Of a stretch of 64,000 bases of DNA, positions 63,042-64,000 are shown piece after piece (within the stretch, counting starts at the first letter, position 1; every line of letters starts with the position of its first letter). The notes under the pieces are model-generated. The model saw only the letters and a list, made by a program, of their open reading frames with translations. It had not been told where the DNA came from and searched no databases. Source of the DNA: Corynebacterium maris DSM 45190 (GTDB lineage: Bacteria > Actinomycetota > Actinomycetes > Mycobacteriales > Mycobacteriaceae). The stretch spans positions 806,001-870,000 of the forward strand of contig NC_021915.1 in assembly GCF_000442645.1 (NCBI RefSeq), written 5' to 3'. The position numbers and the translations under genes are program-made.

Positions 63042-64000
63042 GTGCGCTCCGTGGAAGAACAGTTGGCGATCGTCACCGACGCCGCGGTCACCCCTGAGCC
63101 CGTCCGTACGTCGATCACCGACGCGCTCGGACTGATGAGTGCCGAGGAAGTCCAGGCGAGCACCCCGCTGCCGGCCTTTCCACAGGCCGCCATCGACGGC
63201 TACGCGGTACGCGCCGTCGACGTCGGCGGCGAACGCGCCCTGAGCGCCGTCACCGGCCCCGACCGGCCCGCCGCGGCGCACTCCCTGCCCGTCGTGGGGG
63301 AGGTGCCCGCCGGGTCCCGTCAACGCATTCGCCTGCAGCCGCAACAGGCGGTGCGCGTCCACACCGGCGCCCCGCTGCCCACGCTGGCCGACGCCGTGCT
63401 GCCTCTCGAATGGTCCGACCGCGGACGCAAGCGCGTGACCCCGCTGCAGCCGGTGCGCTCCGGGGACTTCATGCGCCGCCGCGGCGACGACATCCAGCCC
63501 GGCGACGTCGCCGTCACCGCCGGCACCGTCCTGGGGCCGGCGCAGATTGGGCTGCTCGCCGCCGTGGGGCGCACCAAAGTGCTCGTGTACCCGACGCCAC
63601 GGGTCAGCGTCTTCAGCTTTGGCGCCGAACTGATCGACATCGACCGAGAGCCCGGCCCCGGGCAGGTCTACGACGTCGCCTCTTACGCCTTGGCAGCAGC
63701 GGCCAAGGAGGCCGGCGCCCAGGTCAGCCGGGTCGGTCTCCTCGATGGCGAACCCCGCCGCCTCCGACAGACCATCGAAGCTCAGCTGCAACGCAGCGAA
63801 ATGCTCGTCATTTCCGGCGCGGTCGGCGGTTCCGGCTCGGACCTGATCCGGTCGGTGCTCACCGAGATCGGTGAGATCGACACCACCCGGGTGGCCATGC
63901 ACCCCGGTTCCGTGCAGGGATTCGGGCTGCTGGGCGAGGAGCGCATCCCGGTGTTTCTGCTGCCGAGCAACCCGGTCTCCGCCCTGGCGGCCTTTGAAGT
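63042..64000 (+). CDS. moeA: Molybdopterin molybdenumtransferase MoeA (partial, runs off the end)
   Basis: 319 codons of a MoeA that continues beyond the window. It inserts molybdate into adenylated molybdopterin. Domain parts visible: N-terminal SVEEQLAIVTDAAVTPEPV, then PAFPQAAIDGYAVRA (normally P-x-x-D-x-S-A-M-D-G-Y-A; here with Ile for Met), GEVPAGSR, VRVHTGAPLPTLADAVLPLE, and the MoCF-binding part VSVFSFGAELID, LVISGAVGGSGSDLI, up to SNPVSALAAFEV. The motif TGGVS is changed to SGAVG. Start is GTG at 63042 with an ideal AGGAGGT 6 nt upstream. The two variant motifs fit the divergent corynebacterial MoeA copies. Confidence 0.9.
   Translation, partial: MRSVEEQLAIVTDAAVTPEPVRTSITDALGLMSAEEVQASTPLPAFPQAAIDGYAVRAVDVGGERALSAVTGPDRPAAAHSLPVVGEVPAGSRQRIRLQPQQAVRVHTGAPLPTLADAVLPLEWSDRGRKRVTPLQPVRSGDFMRRRGDDIQPGDVAVTAGTVLGPAQIGLLAAVGRTKVLVYPTPRVSVFSFGAELIDIDREPGPGQVYDVASYALAAAAKEAGAQVSRVGLLDGEPRRLRQTIEAQLQRSEMLVISGAVGGSGSDLIRSVLTEIGEIDTTRVAMHPGSVQGFGLLGEERIPVFLLPSNPVSALAAFE

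Overview
The window is a GC-rich actinobacterial chromosome segment, almost certainly from the genus Corynebacterium. Gene order and content match what I recall of corynebacterial genomes: sepH/serC, gltA-fkbP, a DUF485-mctC carboxylate transporter pair, cysQ-thyA-folA-mycoredoxin, lhr-nei2, pgi, chorismate mutase/pcrA, perM-purN-purH, the ribosomal block rpmB-rpmG-rpsN-rpsR with rpmE2-rpmF, a two-component pair next to an HtrA protease, mog-mscL-fthC-galU-moeA. Assignments rest on reading the translated proteins; no database search was run.

Left core (1-16.0 kb): purine permease, rRNA/tRNA methyltransferase, SepH (FtsZ-associated), phosphoserine aminotransferase, citrate synthase with an FKBP isomerase, an aldo/keto reductase, the MctC-type transporter operon, two secreted enzymes (a beta-lactamase-fold protein and a Tat-exported DUF1906 protein), an M20 amidohydrolase, a FUSC-like membrane protein and a small lipoprotein gene that appears frameshifted.

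Genomic island (16,053-30,900): a 14.8-kb element inserted at the 3' end of tRNA-Arg(CCU). It is bounded by a 123-bp direct repeat (113/123 identical) that carries the last 19 nt of the tRNA plus its terminator. It encodes a tyrosine integrase, a small HTH regulator, a 55-aa excisionase-like protein, a PrimPol-ATPase replication protein, a lipoprotein, an OGG-fold glycosylase-like protein and a complete type I restriction-modification operon (hsdM-hsdS-hsdR). No capsid, tail, terminase or conjugation gene is visible, so it looks like a satellite-type or integrative-plasmid-type element carrying defence cargo. Base composition there is visibly lower in GC than the flanks. A 1.1-kb stretch after the primase gene is gene-free but holds several inverted repeats.

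Right core (30.9-64 kb): the intact tRNA, nucleotide/folate metabolism, DNA repair (Lhr helicase with Nei2 in one operon; PcrA), membrane proteins (DedA, MFS, YccF), a DUF222/HNH protein, glucose-6-phosphate isomerase, chorismate mutase, a secreted M23 peptidase, PerM with an acidic repeat tail, purine synthesis, six zinc-ligand-free ribosomal proteins, an intramembrane-sensing-type histidine kinase system next to HtrA, molybdenum cofactor genes, MscL, an orphan SAF-domain protein, 5-formyl-THF cyclo-ligase, GalU and a MoeA that runs off the window end.
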